64,000 nt of DNA from Campylobacter suis (GTDB lineage Bacteria > Campylobacterota > Campylobacteria > Campylobacterales > Campylobacteraceae), in the NCBI RefSeq assembly GCF_905120475.1, contig NZ_CAJHOE010000003.1, forward strand, positions 1 through 64,000. The letters run 5' to 3'. Both the position numbers and the translations under genes were made by a program. The notes beneath the pieces were generated by a model that saw only the letters and a list, made by a program, of their open reading frames with translations, did no database searches and had not been told where the DNA came from. Position 1 is the stretch's first letter. The number at the start of each line of letters is the position of its first letter. Positions 48,429 to 56,882 of the stretch are shown piece by piece.

Positions 48429-49197
48429 AATTTAATTTAAATGTGATAGGGATTTTTACTCTTATATCGTTTGGAAGTTTTGGAAAGTCGGCTGATGCAC
48501 GCTTTACAGTCTGCATGGCTGACTCATCAAGTATTTGTGTGCCAGATGAGTTTATAACCTCTATATTTGTAACATCTCCACTTGATTTAAGCACAAAACG
48601 CACTTCACAAATGCCTTGTTTTCGCATTTTTATAGCATTTTTAGGATACTTGTGATGTTTTATAAGAGCACGACGGATTTGTTCAAAATTTTTATCTCCA
48701 GCAGAGCTTTGCATATTGTATTCGCCTATCGTTGGTGCAGCTGCTACCTTTGTGGCGACAGTAGGATTAGTGGATGTCGCGGTTGGTGCTGGTGGTATAG
48801 GAGCTGGCGGTGTTTGAACTACTTTTTCTGGTTCAGCTGGTTTTGGTTTTGGTGCAGGCTTAGGCTTTTGTTTGGGTTTAGGTTTAGGTTCTGGCTTAGG
48901 CATAGGAGGTGGCGTAGGCTCTGGTGGTTTTACTACTGGAGGCTCTGGCGGGGTTGGTTCTGGTGGAGGCGGAGCTGGCGGTGCAATGGCCGGCTCTGGC
49001 GCAAAAATTGGTGCTGTGATGGGCTTAAATGTGTTTAAATTTATCTTTAAAATTTTATCATCCGATGGCTTTATCTCTAAAAATGGAGGCGCATAAAATA
49101 GTGCCACCAAAAGTCCAGAGTGCAACAAAAATGAAACTATAAAGCCGCTACTATTTGATACTTTAGTCAGTGACTGTTGTGATCGCAAAATTTTCAT
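48427..49197 (-). CDS. tonB: TonB energy-transducing protein
   Basis: A 256-aa protein with one N-terminal transmembrane helix (about 17-37), a Pro/Lys/Glu-rich periplasmic spacer (about 65-150) and a C-terminal TonB domain (YPKNAIKMRKQGICEVRFVLKSSGDV...). It couples proton-motive force from ExbBD to outer-membrane receptors. Overlaps exbD by 35 nt. The AAGGA is unusually close to the ATG, so a TTG three codons later is a possible start. Confidence 0.93.
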   Translation of the reverse strand: MKILRSQQSLTKVSNSSGFIVSFLLHSGLLVALFYAPPFLEIKPSDDKILKINLNTFKPITAPIFAPEPAIAPPAPPPPEPTPPEPPVVKPPEPTPPPMPKPEPKPKPKQKPKPAPKPKPAEPEKVVQTPPAPIPPAPTATSTNPTVATKVAAAPTIGEYNMQSSAGDKNFEQIRRALIKHHKYPKNAIKMRKQGICEVRFVLKSSGDVTNIEVINSSGTQILDESAMQTVKRASADFPKLPNDIRVKIPITFKLN

Positions 49198-49546
49198 GTC
49201 CTTTTTCTTTGAGAATATCTATAACTTTGACAAAACTTTGAAATTTACTCTCTTTATCACTCTTAAGTTCTATAAGTGTTGTTTTGTCGATATTTAAAAG
49301 TTGTGTTTTTAGTTCTTCATCTGCTACGATAGCATCATCGATAAAAATTTTATTATCTTTATCAATGATAATTACGACTTTTTTCTCATCTTTTTGCTCT
49401 TTTGAAGCGGAGTCGGCACTTGGCAGATCGACTTGAATTTTGCCCTGTGCGATAAAGGTAGAGATAGATAGGACTATCGCTAGCAAAACAAGCATAATGT
49501 CGATAAAAGGAACGACATTTAGTCCATCTTTTTTATCAACTTTCAT
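49163..49546 (-). CDS. exbD: Biopolymer transport protein ExbD
   Basis: A 127-aa protein with one N-terminal helix carrying the essential Asp ([13 protein letters not shown]) and a periplasmic domain. With ExbB it forms the proton channel that energises TonB. Overlaps exbB by 11 nt and tonB by 35 nt. Confidence 0.95.
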   Translation of the reverse strand: MKVDKKDGLNVVPFIDIMLVLLAIVLSISTFIAQGKIQVDLPSADSASKEQKDEKKVVIIIDKDNKIFIDDAIVADEELKTQLLNIDKTTLIELKSDKESKFQSFVKVIDILKEKGHENFAITTVTD

Positions 49547-49961
49547 GAGTAGCCTTGTATCTGTTTAAAAGCACCTCTGCCTTTCTTGAGAGTCCGTTGT
49601 ATATCATTAGGGTTGGGATAGCAACAAGAAGACCAAAAGCTGTTGCTTTAAGCGCAAGCGATAAGCCAAGCATGATACTTTTTGTATCTATACCACCACT
49701 CATACCCATGTCATAAAATGTTATCATAATGCCAGCAACTGTGCCTAAAAGTCCGATATATGGGGCATTTGAGTATATTATGTATAGAGTTGTCAAATTT
49801 TTAGTGAGTGCCTCGTGTAAGGATTCGATATTTTTAAATGCGTTTATATCGACTTTTGAGTAGTATATAGCTCGCTCTATCGCATACCAAACAACCAAAA
49901 AACTCATAAGTCCAAGAATGGCTATGATGATGTAGTCAACATTATGTTTAAGAAATTCCAT
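49536..49961 (-). CDS. exbB: Biopolymer transport protein ExbB
   Basis: A 141-aa three-helix inner-membrane protein (MotA/TolQ/ExbB family: [40 protein letters not shown]). The start is ATG 49961, which has AAGGAT upstream. An in-frame ATG at 49994 lies on the -10 box of the same gene and lacks a Shine-Dalgarno. First gene of exbB-exbD-tonB, divergent from a TonB-dependent receptor. Confidence 0.95.
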   Translation of the reverse strand: MEFLKHNVDYIIIAILGLMSFLVVWYAIERAIYYSKVDINAFKNIESLHEALTKNLTTLYIIYSNAPYIGLLGTVAGIMITFYDMGMSGGIDTKSIMLGLSLALKATAFGLLVAIPTLMIYNGLSRKAEVLLNRYKATHES

Positions 49962-49992
49962 AAATATCCTTAGAATTTTAAAATTTTGCGCC

Positions 49993-50022
49993 ATTATATC
50001 TTATAATGATAATAGAAGTCAA
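49993..50022 (-). promoter_or_regulatory. exbB promoter with overlapping Fur-like box
   Basis: On the minus strand -35 TTGACT (50017-50022), an 18-nt spacer and -10 TATAAT (49993-49998). Between them, 50002-50020 matches the GATAATGATAATCATTATC Fur consensus at 13 of 19 positions, so iron repression is likely. Confidence 0.7.
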
Positions 50023-50082
50023 TAAAATATTTGTAAAATTTCTAAGAATATTAAAAATTTGTTAAAATTTAACAATTTAAGA

Positions 50083-50097
50083 TGAAAATAATAATCA
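50083..50097 (+). promoter_or_regulatory. Fur box 1 of the TonB-dependent receptor
   Basis: TGAAAATAATAATCA matches 12 of 14 defined positions of TGATAATnATTATCA and lies 6 nt before the receptor -10 box. Confidence 0.65.
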
Positions 50098-50103
50098 AAT
50101 AGA

Positions 50104-50109
50104 TATAAT
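50104..50109 (+). promoter_or_regulatory. -10 box of the TonB-dependent receptor
   Basis: TATAAT 42 nt before the receptor GTG, flanked by a Fur-like box on each side. Confidence 0.6.
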
Positions 50110-50121
50110 TCATCCCTTATT

Positions 50122-50136
50122 TAATAATAATTTTCA
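50122..50136 (+). promoter_or_regulatory. Fur box 2 of the TonB-dependent receptor
   Basis: TAATAATAATTTTCA matches 12 of 14 defined positions of the 7-1-7 Fur consensus, between the -10 box and the AAGGAG Shine-Dalgarno. Confidence 0.65.
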
Positions 50137-50151
50137 TTTTAAGGAGTTCAA

Positions 50152-52218
50152 GTGGGTTTTAAGACTATTAAAATTTCACTCATCGCTACACTTTTTACAA
50201 GTGTTGCTTTTGGTGCGAACGATGTTTCGCTAGATAGTATAGAAGTGAGTACAACTGGTGCTAGTGATGTAAATGATATCAAGATCACTACAAGAAACGC
50301 AGGACTTGTAAAAGATGTCATGCGTGATGTACCGGGCGTTTATGTCGGTGGCACAAACGGAATGAATCAAAAAATTTATATGCGTGGCGTGAGTGATCGT
50401 GGTCTAAATATCACGATAGATGGTGCTAAACAAAACGGCAATACTTTTCACCACAATGCTGACTTGTTAATCGATCCTGATCTTATCAAAGCAGTCGAAA
50501 TGGAAGTAGGTGCAAAATCAGTCGTAAATGGTTCTGGCGCACTTGGTGGCTCTGTAGCGTTTAAGACTGTTGATGCGAGTGACTTACTTGAAGACGGACA
50601 AGATATCGGCGCTAAGCTAAAGATGGGCTACACTAGCAACAACGAAGGCTTTTCTCAATCAGCTATGATCTACGGTCGTGCATTTGATAGTCTGGATCTA
50701 CTTGCAGCATTTAAACACTACGGATATGATTTTGGTAAATCAGGCAATAATAAAGTAATAGGCGGAAATGGCAATGATATAAATTACCTTTTCAAAGTTG
50801 GATATAGTTTTTTAGATGCTCATAAAATTTCACTTTCTACTGAGCATATGCAATACAAAGGAACATACCCACTTAAAGCCGAATTTGGATACGATCCAAC
50901 AGTGGACCCAAAAAGAGGTGTAGTAAATGGATATGATAATAGAAAGTATGAACGTGATACCCATACTATAAAATACACCTACACTCCAAGTGAAAATTTC
51001 GAACTAGATAGCACCATATATCACACAAAACATCAGCGTATCGGCTCAACTAATACTGGTATAAAATGGGGCGTTGAAACAACTGGTGCTAAAATAGGCG
51101 CAAAGTCAAAATTTGAAACTGGCGACTTTGCCCATACTCTAAGATACGGCTTTGATTACTATCATAGTGAAAACTTTGTAAAACCTGGTAATATAACACC
51201 TGAAAAAGCAAATAACTACTCACTATACCTTGAAGATGCCATAAAATATAGCAACCTAACTATAACACCTGGCGTAAGATACGAAAGACATGAGCTAAAA
51301 ACATACAATGGACAAGCTGGGAATTTAAGCGGATACAAATACAAATTTGATGAGGTTAGTCCAGCTCTTGCGCTTGATTATAACATAGGCTGGGGCTTTA
51401 GCGCATTTGCTAGTTACGCAAGGGTATTTAGAGGACCTGATGTTATGGAGAGTATGATGGCGGCTGGACAAGTTAAGCGCGGTAATAAAATTACTGTTTA
51501 TAACTGGCTTGCAAATGAAAATTTAAAAGCAACTACCGGCAATGCTTATGAGATAGGTGGTAGATATAAAACCGAATTTTCAGAAAACTCATCACTTAGC
51601 TTAGTAGCAAAATACTTTAACACAAAATATAAAAACTTAATAGTTGATAATAATGCAAAAGCTGGAGTAGTTGGATGCCCTAATGGTTTGACTGATACTC
51701 TTTGCAGGATAAATGCTGGTAGCGCTACGATAGATGGCGTAGAGCTTTTTGCTAGACTATATGTTGATGATCTAAGCCTTGCAGCTGGATATACTCATCA
51801 AAAAGTAAAATACCATGATAGAACTAAAAATGGAAATAACTATCTAACATCAAATATCATAGGTTACCGCGATCAGGGTGATAAATATACATTTAACGCC
51901 GAATACACCATACCACAAGCTGATTTACTTTTAGGATATAGTTTGCTATTTTTTAAATCTAAAAATACAACCTCAGCTGATGATGTAACAGGTAAAAATA
52001 TAAAAATACCAAGCTATGCAGTAAGTGATATTTACGCTACATATATGCCAACCTCCGGTCGCTTTAAAGGGCTTGAGATAAATGCTGGTGTTTATAATAT
52101 CTTTGATAAAGCTTACGCTTCACACTCACAAAGAACAGCACAATACACAGGAGATACTACAAGTATCGACTGGGAAGCTGGTAGAAACTTCAAAGTAAAT
52201 GTTTCTTATAAATTTTAA
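50152..52218 (+). CDS. TonB-dependent outer membrane receptor (haem/iron type)
   Basis: A 688-aa receptor: signal peptide (about 1-22, ending VAFGA), TonB box region (DSIEVSTTG), plug domain (VKDVMRDVPGVYVGG; MRGVSDRGLNITIDGA) and a 22-strand-type barrel ending VNVSYKF. FRGP followed by NENL is reminiscent of the FRAP/NPNL boxes of haem/haemoglobin receptors, so haem is a guess. GTG start with AAGGAG. Divergent from exbB-exbD-tonB and flanked by Fur boxes, so it is probably induced by iron limitation. Confidence 0.88.
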   Translation: MGFKTIKISLIATLFTSVAFGANDVSLDSIEVSTTGASDVNDIKITTRNAGLVKDVMRDVPGVYVGGTNGMNQKIYMRGVSDRGLNITIDGAKQNGNTFHHNADLLIDPDLIKAVEMEVGAKSVVNGSGALGGSVAFKTVDASDLLEDGQDIGAKLKMGYTSNNEGFSQSAMIYGRAFDSLDLLAAFKHYGYDFGKSGNNKVIGGNGNDINYLFKVGYSFLDAHKISLSTEHMQYKGTYPLKAEFGYDPTVDPKRGVVNGYDNRKYERDTHTIKYTYTPSENFELDSTIYHTKHQRIGSTNTGIKWGVETTGAKIGAKSKFETGDFAHTLRYGFDYYHSENFVKPGNITPEKANNYSLYLEDAIKYSNLTITPGVRYERHELKTYNGQAGNLSGYKYKFDEVSPALALDYNIGWGFSAFASYARVFRGPDVMESMMAAGQVKRGNKITVYNWLANENLKATTGNAYEIGGRYKTEFSENSSLSLVAKYFNTKYKNLIVDNNAKAGVVGCPNGLTDTLCRINAGSATIDGVELFARLYVDDLSLAAGYTHQKVKYHDRTKNGNNYLTSNIIGYRDQGDKYTFNAEYTIPQADLLLGYSLLFFKSKNTTSADDVTGKNIKIPSYAVSDIYATYMPTSGRFKGLEINAGVYNIFDKAYASHSQRTAQYTGDTTSIDWEAGRNFKVNVSYKF

Positions 52219-52222
52219 TTCT

Positions 52223-52243
52223 TAGGGCGTATTTTACGCCCTA
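52223..52243. terminator. Bidirectional hairpin after the TonB-dependent receptor
   Basis: TAGGGCGTA-TTT-TACGCCCTA, a perfect 9-bp stem between the convergent receptor and Rrf2 genes. U-tracts are weak. Confidence 0.65.
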
Positions 52244-52654
52244 TCACTCTAGCTCGCTAAGCAAATTTTGCAAGCTTATAGAGCTTAGATGAGCAAAAAG
52301 GGCATTTGAAGCACTGTCAAAATGCTCTCTTAAAAGCCCCTCTATCTGAGCACCTAGCGGACATGCGGGGGGCGAGTTTTCGTGAATTTTAAACAAATTT
52401 TCACTACCATTTACAGCCTTAAAAATATCTAGCAAAGAGATCTTGCTCGCACTTCTAGCCAGGCTTATGCCGCCCACGCCAGCTCGAGTGATGATAAGAC
52501 CGGATGATTTTAAAAGTGCGATGATTTGGCGCACTATCACGGGATTTGTCCCCACGGTATCAGCTAAAAACTCACTCGTATTTTTCTCATCTTTAAAATA
52601 CTGCGCGCTCAAAAGTATATGAACGGCTATGCTAAATTTCTGTCCGACTTGCAT
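52244..52654 (-). CDS. Rrf2-family transcriptional regulator
   Basis: A 136-aa Rrf2-type winged-helix protein (N-terminal QKFSIAVHILLSAQ; recognition segment TNPVIVRQIIALLKSSGLI; wing RAGVGGISLAR). Only one Cys is present (Cys98, in PPACPLG), so the three-Cys Fe-S site of IscR/NsrR is absent. It resembles YwnA-like members that pair with a YwnB-type NAD(P)-binding protein. Third gene of the operon driven from 53.7 kb; it probably regulates that promoter (inference). Confidence 0.88.
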   Translation of the reverse strand: MQVGQKFSIAVHILLSAQYFKDEKNTSEFLADTVGTNPVIVRQIIALLKSSGLIITRAGVGGISLARSASKISLLDIFKAVNGSENLFKIHENSPPACPLGAQIEGLLREHFDSASNALFAHLSSISLQNLLSELE

Positions 52655-52672
52655 TATTTTCCTAGTTTTAAA

Positions 52673-53044
52673 TTACAACCAGCTTGGTTTTACTTCATCT
52701 ATTATACCATCACTCATTGTAAATTGCTCTAAACTGCCAGCTTTTGCCTGAACGCAAAGAAATTTTATACCATCATTTGATGCCTTAAAGCACCTTTGCC
52801 CTTTCGGATCTATACGCACTACATCGCCCTTTTTTAGCTCTATCTCATCGCCATCTATATAAAGCAGACCGCTTCCTTCAAGCACGACATAAACCTCTTC
52901 ATTTTGCTTGTGTGAATGCACAAACGGCACGCTAGCGTTTGCTACTAGCTCATTTATAGAAATTTCACAGCCACTTAGTCCAAGGAGCTCTTTTAGCTCC
53001 ACTCTTGGCTGGTTTTTGATATTTACCATCTTGTAGTTTGACAT
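52673..53044 (-). CDS. Cupin-domain protein
   Basis: A 123-aa single cupin. Metal-ligand pattern in VHSHKQNEEVYVVLEGSG (His, His, Glu); the second motif (KGDVVRIDPKGQRCFKAS) has no His. GGAGAAAA precedes the ATG. Lies between the NAD(P)-binding protein and the Rrf2 regulator, so it belongs to the same small regulon. Substrate unknown. Confidence 0.87.
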   Translation of the reverse strand: MSNYKMVNIKNQPRVELKELLGLSGCEISINELVANASVPFVHSHKQNEEVYVVLEGSGLLYIDGDEIELKKGDVVRIDPKGQRCFKASNDGIKFLCVQAKAGSLEQFTMSDGIIDEVKPSWL

Positions 53045-53053
53045 TTTTTCTCC

Positions 53054-53689
53054 TTATTTTGAATTTACACTAAAACGCTTTTGTATAAATTTCTCATTTT
53101 TTATCTCATCTATCATGGCTATCGCGTAGTCTGCATAGCTTATCACGCTCTCTCCGCGCGAGTTTAGGCTAAATACCTCACCGCCAAGCACGTACTCTCC
53201 CGTGCGAGGCAGATCAGGCTCAAACTCAGCCGCTGGAGATAGATAGCTCCACTTCACATCGCTTCTCTTTCTAAGCTCGCTAAGTCCCTTTGCCATAGCA
53301 CTTGCCGTTGGCTTATACTCATCTGGGAACTCAGGAGTATCAATAAGCTGTGTCGTAAGGCTCTCATCAGTGTATAAGCTACCCGCACCACCCACGACTA
53401 AAAGGCGAGTAGGTGTGTCACTTAGCAAGTCTGCAAGGTGCAAAAGGGCGTCAGTGTGAAGGTGTCTAGTCTCCTCGCTCCAAGTGCCAAATGCCGTGAT
53501 AACAGCGTCAAATTTTGCCACATCATCCTTTTGCAAGCTCATAATGTCCTTATAAAGCACTTCAGTTTTGTCGTTTTTATACTTTTTGTTTCGCACGATA
53601 GCTGTTACTTTGTATCCTTGAAGCAGCGCCTCATCTACGAGCTTGCTACCTGCGTTGCCGTTTGCGCCGATTATCGCTATGTTTTTCAT
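53054..53689 (-). CDS. NAD(P)-binding, YwnB-like atypical SDR protein
   Basis: A 211-aa Rossmann-fold protein. N-terminal IIGANGNAGSKL is the NAD(P)-binding GxxGxxG; there is no Tyr-x3-Lys catalytic pair, as in NmrA/YwnB-type proteins that bind flavin or act as reductases or sensors. First gene of the operon with cupin and Rrf2; AAAGGA before ATG. Its promoter carries two copies of an AGTTGTAA-N9-TTACAACT dyad. Confidence 0.87.
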   Translation of the reverse strand: MKNIAIIGANGNAGSKLVDEALLQGYKVTAIVRNKKYKNDKTEVLYKDIMSLQKDDVAKFDAVITAFGTWSEETRHLHTDALLHLADLLSDTPTRLLVVGGAGSLYTDESLTTQLIDTPEFPDEYKPTASAMAKGLSELRKRSDVKWSYLSPAAEFEPDLPRTGEYVLGGEVFSLNSRGESVISYADYAIAMIDEIKNEKFIQKRFSVNSK

Positions 53690-53712
53690 CTTTGTTCCTT
53701 TGGGATAAATTT

Positions 53713-53737
53713 AGTTGTAAATATTTTCATTACAACT
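53713..53737. promoter_or_regulatory. Operator dyad 2 (AGTTGTAA-N9-TTACAACT)
   Basis: An 8-bp perfect dyad with a 9-nt spacer, just downstream of the predicted transcription start of the minus-strand operon. Same half-sites and spacing as the second copy 49 bp away. Confidence 0.75.
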
Positions 53738-53746
53738 TATGAGCGA

Positions 53747-53775
53747 AGTATAACAAATTTTAGTTGTAATGTCAA
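53747..53775 (-). promoter_or_regulatory. Sigma-70 promoter of the NAD(P)-binding/cupin/Rrf2 operon
   Basis: On the minus strand -35 TTGACA (53770-53775), a 17-nt spacer and -10 TATACT (53747-53752). The -35 lies inside operator dyad 1. Confidence 0.75.
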
Positions 53776-53793
53776 GCCTTACAACTAAAATTT
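53755..53793. promoter_or_regulatory. Operator dyad 1 (extended 15-bp inverted repeat)
   Basis: A perfect 15-bp inverted repeat with a 9-nt spacer; its core 53762-53786 is AGTTGTAA-N9-TTACAACT. It covers the minus-strand -35 box and touches the -35 of the divergent plus-strand promoter. Confidence 0.8.
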
Positions 53794-53820
53794 GACTTTT
53801 ATTCTTGTGAAATGTAAAAT
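53792..53820 (+). promoter_or_regulatory. Promoter of the ABC TMD-only gene
   Basis: -35 TTGACT (53792-53797), 17-nt spacer, -10 TAAAAT (53815-53820), next to operator dyad 1. Confidence 0.6.
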
Positions 53821-53843
53821 ACAGCTCCAAAATAAGGATAAAA

Positions 53844-54713
53844 ATGCAAAATCAAACATTTAAAACACTCAAACTAATCGCAAGTCAAAATTTAAAAAAA
53901 TTATCACTCACATTTAGCTTAGTTATGGCCGAAAATGGGCTGTTTCTAGTCTATCCCATCATCGCTGGTATCGCCATAGATGCTATCACTAAGGGGCAAA
54001 CAATGCTTGCGATGATATACGCCCTTATCGTCTTTGTGGGCTGGGGCATAGGGGCGATGAGAAGGCGTGTGGATACGCAGGTATTTACAAGGATTTATGC
54101 TGATTTAGCCGTGAAGGTCATAATGAACGAAAAAGCCATTAAAAAGGACAACTCAACCATCATCGCACGTGCTAGTTTATCAAGGGAGCTTGTAAATTTC
54201 TTTGAAAACCACTTCCCTGTGCTTTTTACTTCTGTTATCTCGATATTTGGCTCGGCTGTTATGCTTTTGTTTGTCGAGTTTTACGTGGGTTTGGCGGCAT
54301 TAGTATTGCTTGTTATTCTTGCACTGCTTTTACCAAAATATGTATCAAAAAACGATCATCTATACTTAAAGCTAAATAATCAAATCGAAAAAGAAGCGAG
54401 TCGCATAACAAACAGCGATGAGATCACGCTAAAAAGGCACTACGGGCTACTTTCGATGATAAGGGTTAAAATTTCAAATCGTGAAGCAACTAGCTTTTTC
54501 ATTATCGGCATTGTGGGAGCGTTGCTGTTTGGCCTAGCCATCATCACTCTATCGCTTCAAAACGCTAGTGCCGGACATATCTACTCGGTTTTGACATATC
54601 TTTGGACCTTGCTTATAAGCCTTGATGACGCACCAAGATTGGTTGAGGAGTTTAGCAAACTAAAAGACATCACAAAACGCGTTAATGTCGAGATCGGCAG
54701 TGATACTTTATGA
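53844..54713 (+). CDS. ABC transporter six-helix domain protein without ATPase domain
   Basis: A 289-aa membrane protein that resembles the transmembrane domain of type I ABC exporters (six predicted helices; TGQ-like spacing and RRRVDTQVFTRIYADLAVKV coupling-helix region). There is no Walker A, signature or Walker B, and no ATPase gene next to it. ATG with AAGGAT. Divergent from the Rrf2 operon across the dyad operators, so it may be coregulated. Confidence 0.8.
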   Translation: MQNQTFKTLKLIASQNLKKLSLTFSLVMAENGLFLVYPIIAGIAIDAITKGQTMLAMIYALIVFVGWGIGAMRRRVDTQVFTRIYADLAVKVIMNEKAIKKDNSTIIARASLSRELVNFFENHFPVLFTSVISIFGSAVMLLFVEFYVGLAALVLLVILALLLPKYVSKNDHLYLKLNNQIEKEASRITNSDEITLKRHYGLLSMIRVKISNREATSFFIIGIVGALLFGLAIITLSLQNASAGHIYSVLTYLWTLLISLDDAPRLVEEFSKLKDITKRVNVEIGSDTL

Positions 54714-54785
54714 GTATTAATTAGATTTTAAATGAAATTTAGGCAATATTTAGCACTAAAAATTTAAATCAAAGTAAAACTAAGT

Positions 54786-56576
54786 ATGAAAAACATAAGA
54801 AATTTTAGCATTATCGCTCACATCGATCACGGCAAAAGTACGCTCGCAGATAGGCTTATACAAGAGTGCGGAGCTGTGTCAGACAGAGAGATGAGCTCGC
54901 AGATCATGGATACGATGGATATCGAAAAAGAGCGTGGTATCACGATAAAAGCTCAAAGCGTGAGGCTAAACTATACAAATGGTGGCGAGAATTATGTATT
55001 AAATTTAATCGACACACCGGGGCATGTGGATTTTAGCTACGAAGTATCTCGCTCGCTTGCAAGTTGCGAGGGGGCTTTGCTAGTCGTGGATGCTAGCCAA
55101 GGGGTGGAAGCACAGACCATCGCGAATGTCTATATAGCACTTGAAAACAACCTAGAAATAATCCCCGTCATAAATAAAATCGACCTACCAGCAGCAGACC
55201 CGCAGCGTGTAAAAGATGAGATAGAGCATATCATCGGACTTGATTGTGCAAATGCTTTGGAAGTTAGTGCAAAAAGTGGTATCGGCATAAAAGAGCTTTT
55301 AGAAGCCATAACACAGCGTATCCCAGCCCCAGTATCGCAAGAAAATGCCCCGACAAAAGCACTCATTTATGATAGCTGGTTTGACAACTATTTAGGTGCT
55401 TTGGCTCTTGTGCGCGTCTATGATGGTAAAATTTCAAAAAATGATGAAATTCTGGTCATGGGAACGGGCAAAAAACATACAGTTTTAGACCTTATGTATC
55501 CAAACCCGATAGCTCCGATAAAAACACCAGTTATAAATGCTGGGGAGGTTGGCGTAGTCGTGCTTGGACTTAAAAATGTAAGTGATGTTCAAGTGGGCGA
55601 CACCATAACCCTAGCAAAATCTCCAACAAAAGAGCCAGTGGGTGGCTTTGAGCGGGCAAAGCCGTTTGTTTTTGCGGGACTTTACCCGATAGAAACGGAT
55701 AAATTTGAAGATTTACGCGACGCACTTGATAAGCTAAAACTAAATGACAGCTCGATAAGCTATGAGCCAGAGACTTCGATCGCACTTGGATTTGGCTTTC
55801 GCGTTGGCTTTTTGGGACTACTTCATATGGAGGTTGTAAAGGAGCGTTTGGAGCGTGAGTTTGACCTTGATCTCATCGCCACTGCACCGACCGTAACATA
55901 TGAAGTAGTGCTAACCGATGGTAAAATTTTACGCATACAAAACCCAAGCGAACTGCCAGCCGTAAATAAAATAGAGCATATCAAAGAGCCTTATGTGAAA
56001 TCAACAATCATAACTCCAAGTGAGTTTTTAGGTAACATCATAACGCTTTTAAATAATAGACGCGGTGTTCAAACAAAGATGGACTACATCACGCCCGAGC
56101 GAGTTTTACTAGAATATGACATACCGATGAATGAGATAGTTATGGACTTTTATGATAAGCTAAAATCAGCCACAAAAGGCTATGCGAGCTTTGACTATGA
56201 GCCAAGTGAGTATCGCATAGGAGACCTTGTGAAGCTTGATGTTAGGGTGGCTGGCGAGATAGTCGATGCCCTTTCTATCATAGTGCCAGAGAGCAAAGCC
56301 ACGACAAAAGGTAGGGATTTTGTCAAGGCGATGAAAGAGATAGTGCCAAGACAGCTTTTTGAAGTGGCGATACAAGCTAGTATAGGAAATAAAGTCATAG
56401 CGCGCGAAACGGTTAAATCAATGGGTAAAAATGTAACTGCAAAATGCTATGGTGGCGATATAACAAGAAAGCGAAAACTGCTTGAAAAGCAAAAAGAGGG
56501 CAAAAAACGCATGAAGGCCATCGGCAAGGTAAATTTACCGCAAGAGGCGTTTTTGTCGGTGCTTAAGATTGATTAA
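54786..56576 (+). CDS. lepA: Elongation factor 4 (LepA)
   Basis: A 596-aa translational GTPase that acts on the ribosome under stress. G1 [15 protein letters not shown]2 [10 protein letters not shown]3 DTPGHVDF, G4 [13 protein letters not shown]-like domains and the LepA-specific C-terminus follow ([22 protein letters not shown]). Starts the block lepA-lipoproteins-comF-gyrA-flgPQR-asd (Cj1030c-Cj1023c order). Confidence 0.97.
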   Translation: MKNIRNFSIIAHIDHGKSTLADRLIQECGAVSDREMSSQIMDTMDIEKERGITIKAQSVRLNYTNGGENYVLNLIDTPGHVDFSYEVSRSLASCEGALLVVDASQGVEAQTIANVYIALENNLEIIPVINKIDLPAADPQRVKDEIEHIIGLDCANALEVSAKSGIGIKELLEAITQRIPAPVSQENAPTKALIYDSWFDNYLGALALVRVYDGKISKNDEILVMGTGKKHTVLDLMYPNPIAPIKTPVINAGEVGVVVLGLKNVSDVQVGDTITLAKSPTKEPVGGFERAKPFVFAGLYPIETDKFEDLRDALDKLKLNDSSISYEPETSIALGFGFRVGFLGLLHMEVVKERLEREFDLDLIATAPTVTYEVVLTDGKILRIQNPSELPAVNKIEHIKEPYVKSTIITPSEFLGNIITLLNNRRGVQTKMDYITPERVLLEYDIPMNEIVMDFYDKLKSATKGYASFDYEPSEYRIGDLVKLDVRVAGEIVDALSIIVPESKATTKGRDFVKAMKEIVPRQLFEVAIQASIGNKVIARETVKSMGKNVTAKCYGGDITRKRKLLEKQKEGKKRMKAIGKVNLPQEAFLSVLKID

Positions 56577-56595
56577 TGGGTCTTAAAGGAAGCTT

Positions 56596-56814
56596 ATGCC
56601 TTATATAAATATCAGAGTCACAAAAGAAAACGGCGAGCCAACACAAGAGCAAAAAGAGCAGCTTGCAAGTGGAGTTACCGAGCTTTTTGAACGAGTTTTA
56701 GGTCGCAGTGGCAAAAATGCGGTTGTAATTATTGATGAGATAAATCCAGATGATTATGCTATTGGCGGAAAAAGCGTGGCTAAAATCCGTACAAAAACTT
56801 TAAAAAAGGACTAA
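56596..56814 (+). CDS. 4-oxalocrotonate tautomerase family protein
   Basis: A 72-aa tautomerase. Pro at position 2 (MPYINIRVT) becomes the catalytic N-terminal Pro after Met removal. Includes the helix and strand pattern up to NPDDYAIGGKS. Substrate in Campylobacter unknown. A GGAAG precedes the ATG; 20 bp after lepA. Confidence 0.92.
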   Translation: MPYINIRVTKENGEPTQEQKEQLASGVTELFERVLGRSGKNAVVIIDEINPDDYAIGGKSVAKIRTKTLKKD

Positions 56815-56882
56815 AATTTAGCTTGAAATTTTAAATTTTAGGCTAGAATTTGGTTTTTATAAGCGGTTTTAAAAGGAGATTT

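Noticed and set aside
48616-49096. Plus-strand Gly-rich and Trp/Arg-rich ORFs
   Set aside because: They are antisense shadows of the Pro/Lys-rich spacer of TonB.
49962-49994. Longer ExbB with 11 extra N-terminal residues
   Set aside because: Its ATG overlaps the -10 box and has no Shine-Dalgarno; ATG 49961 has AAGGAT at the right distance.
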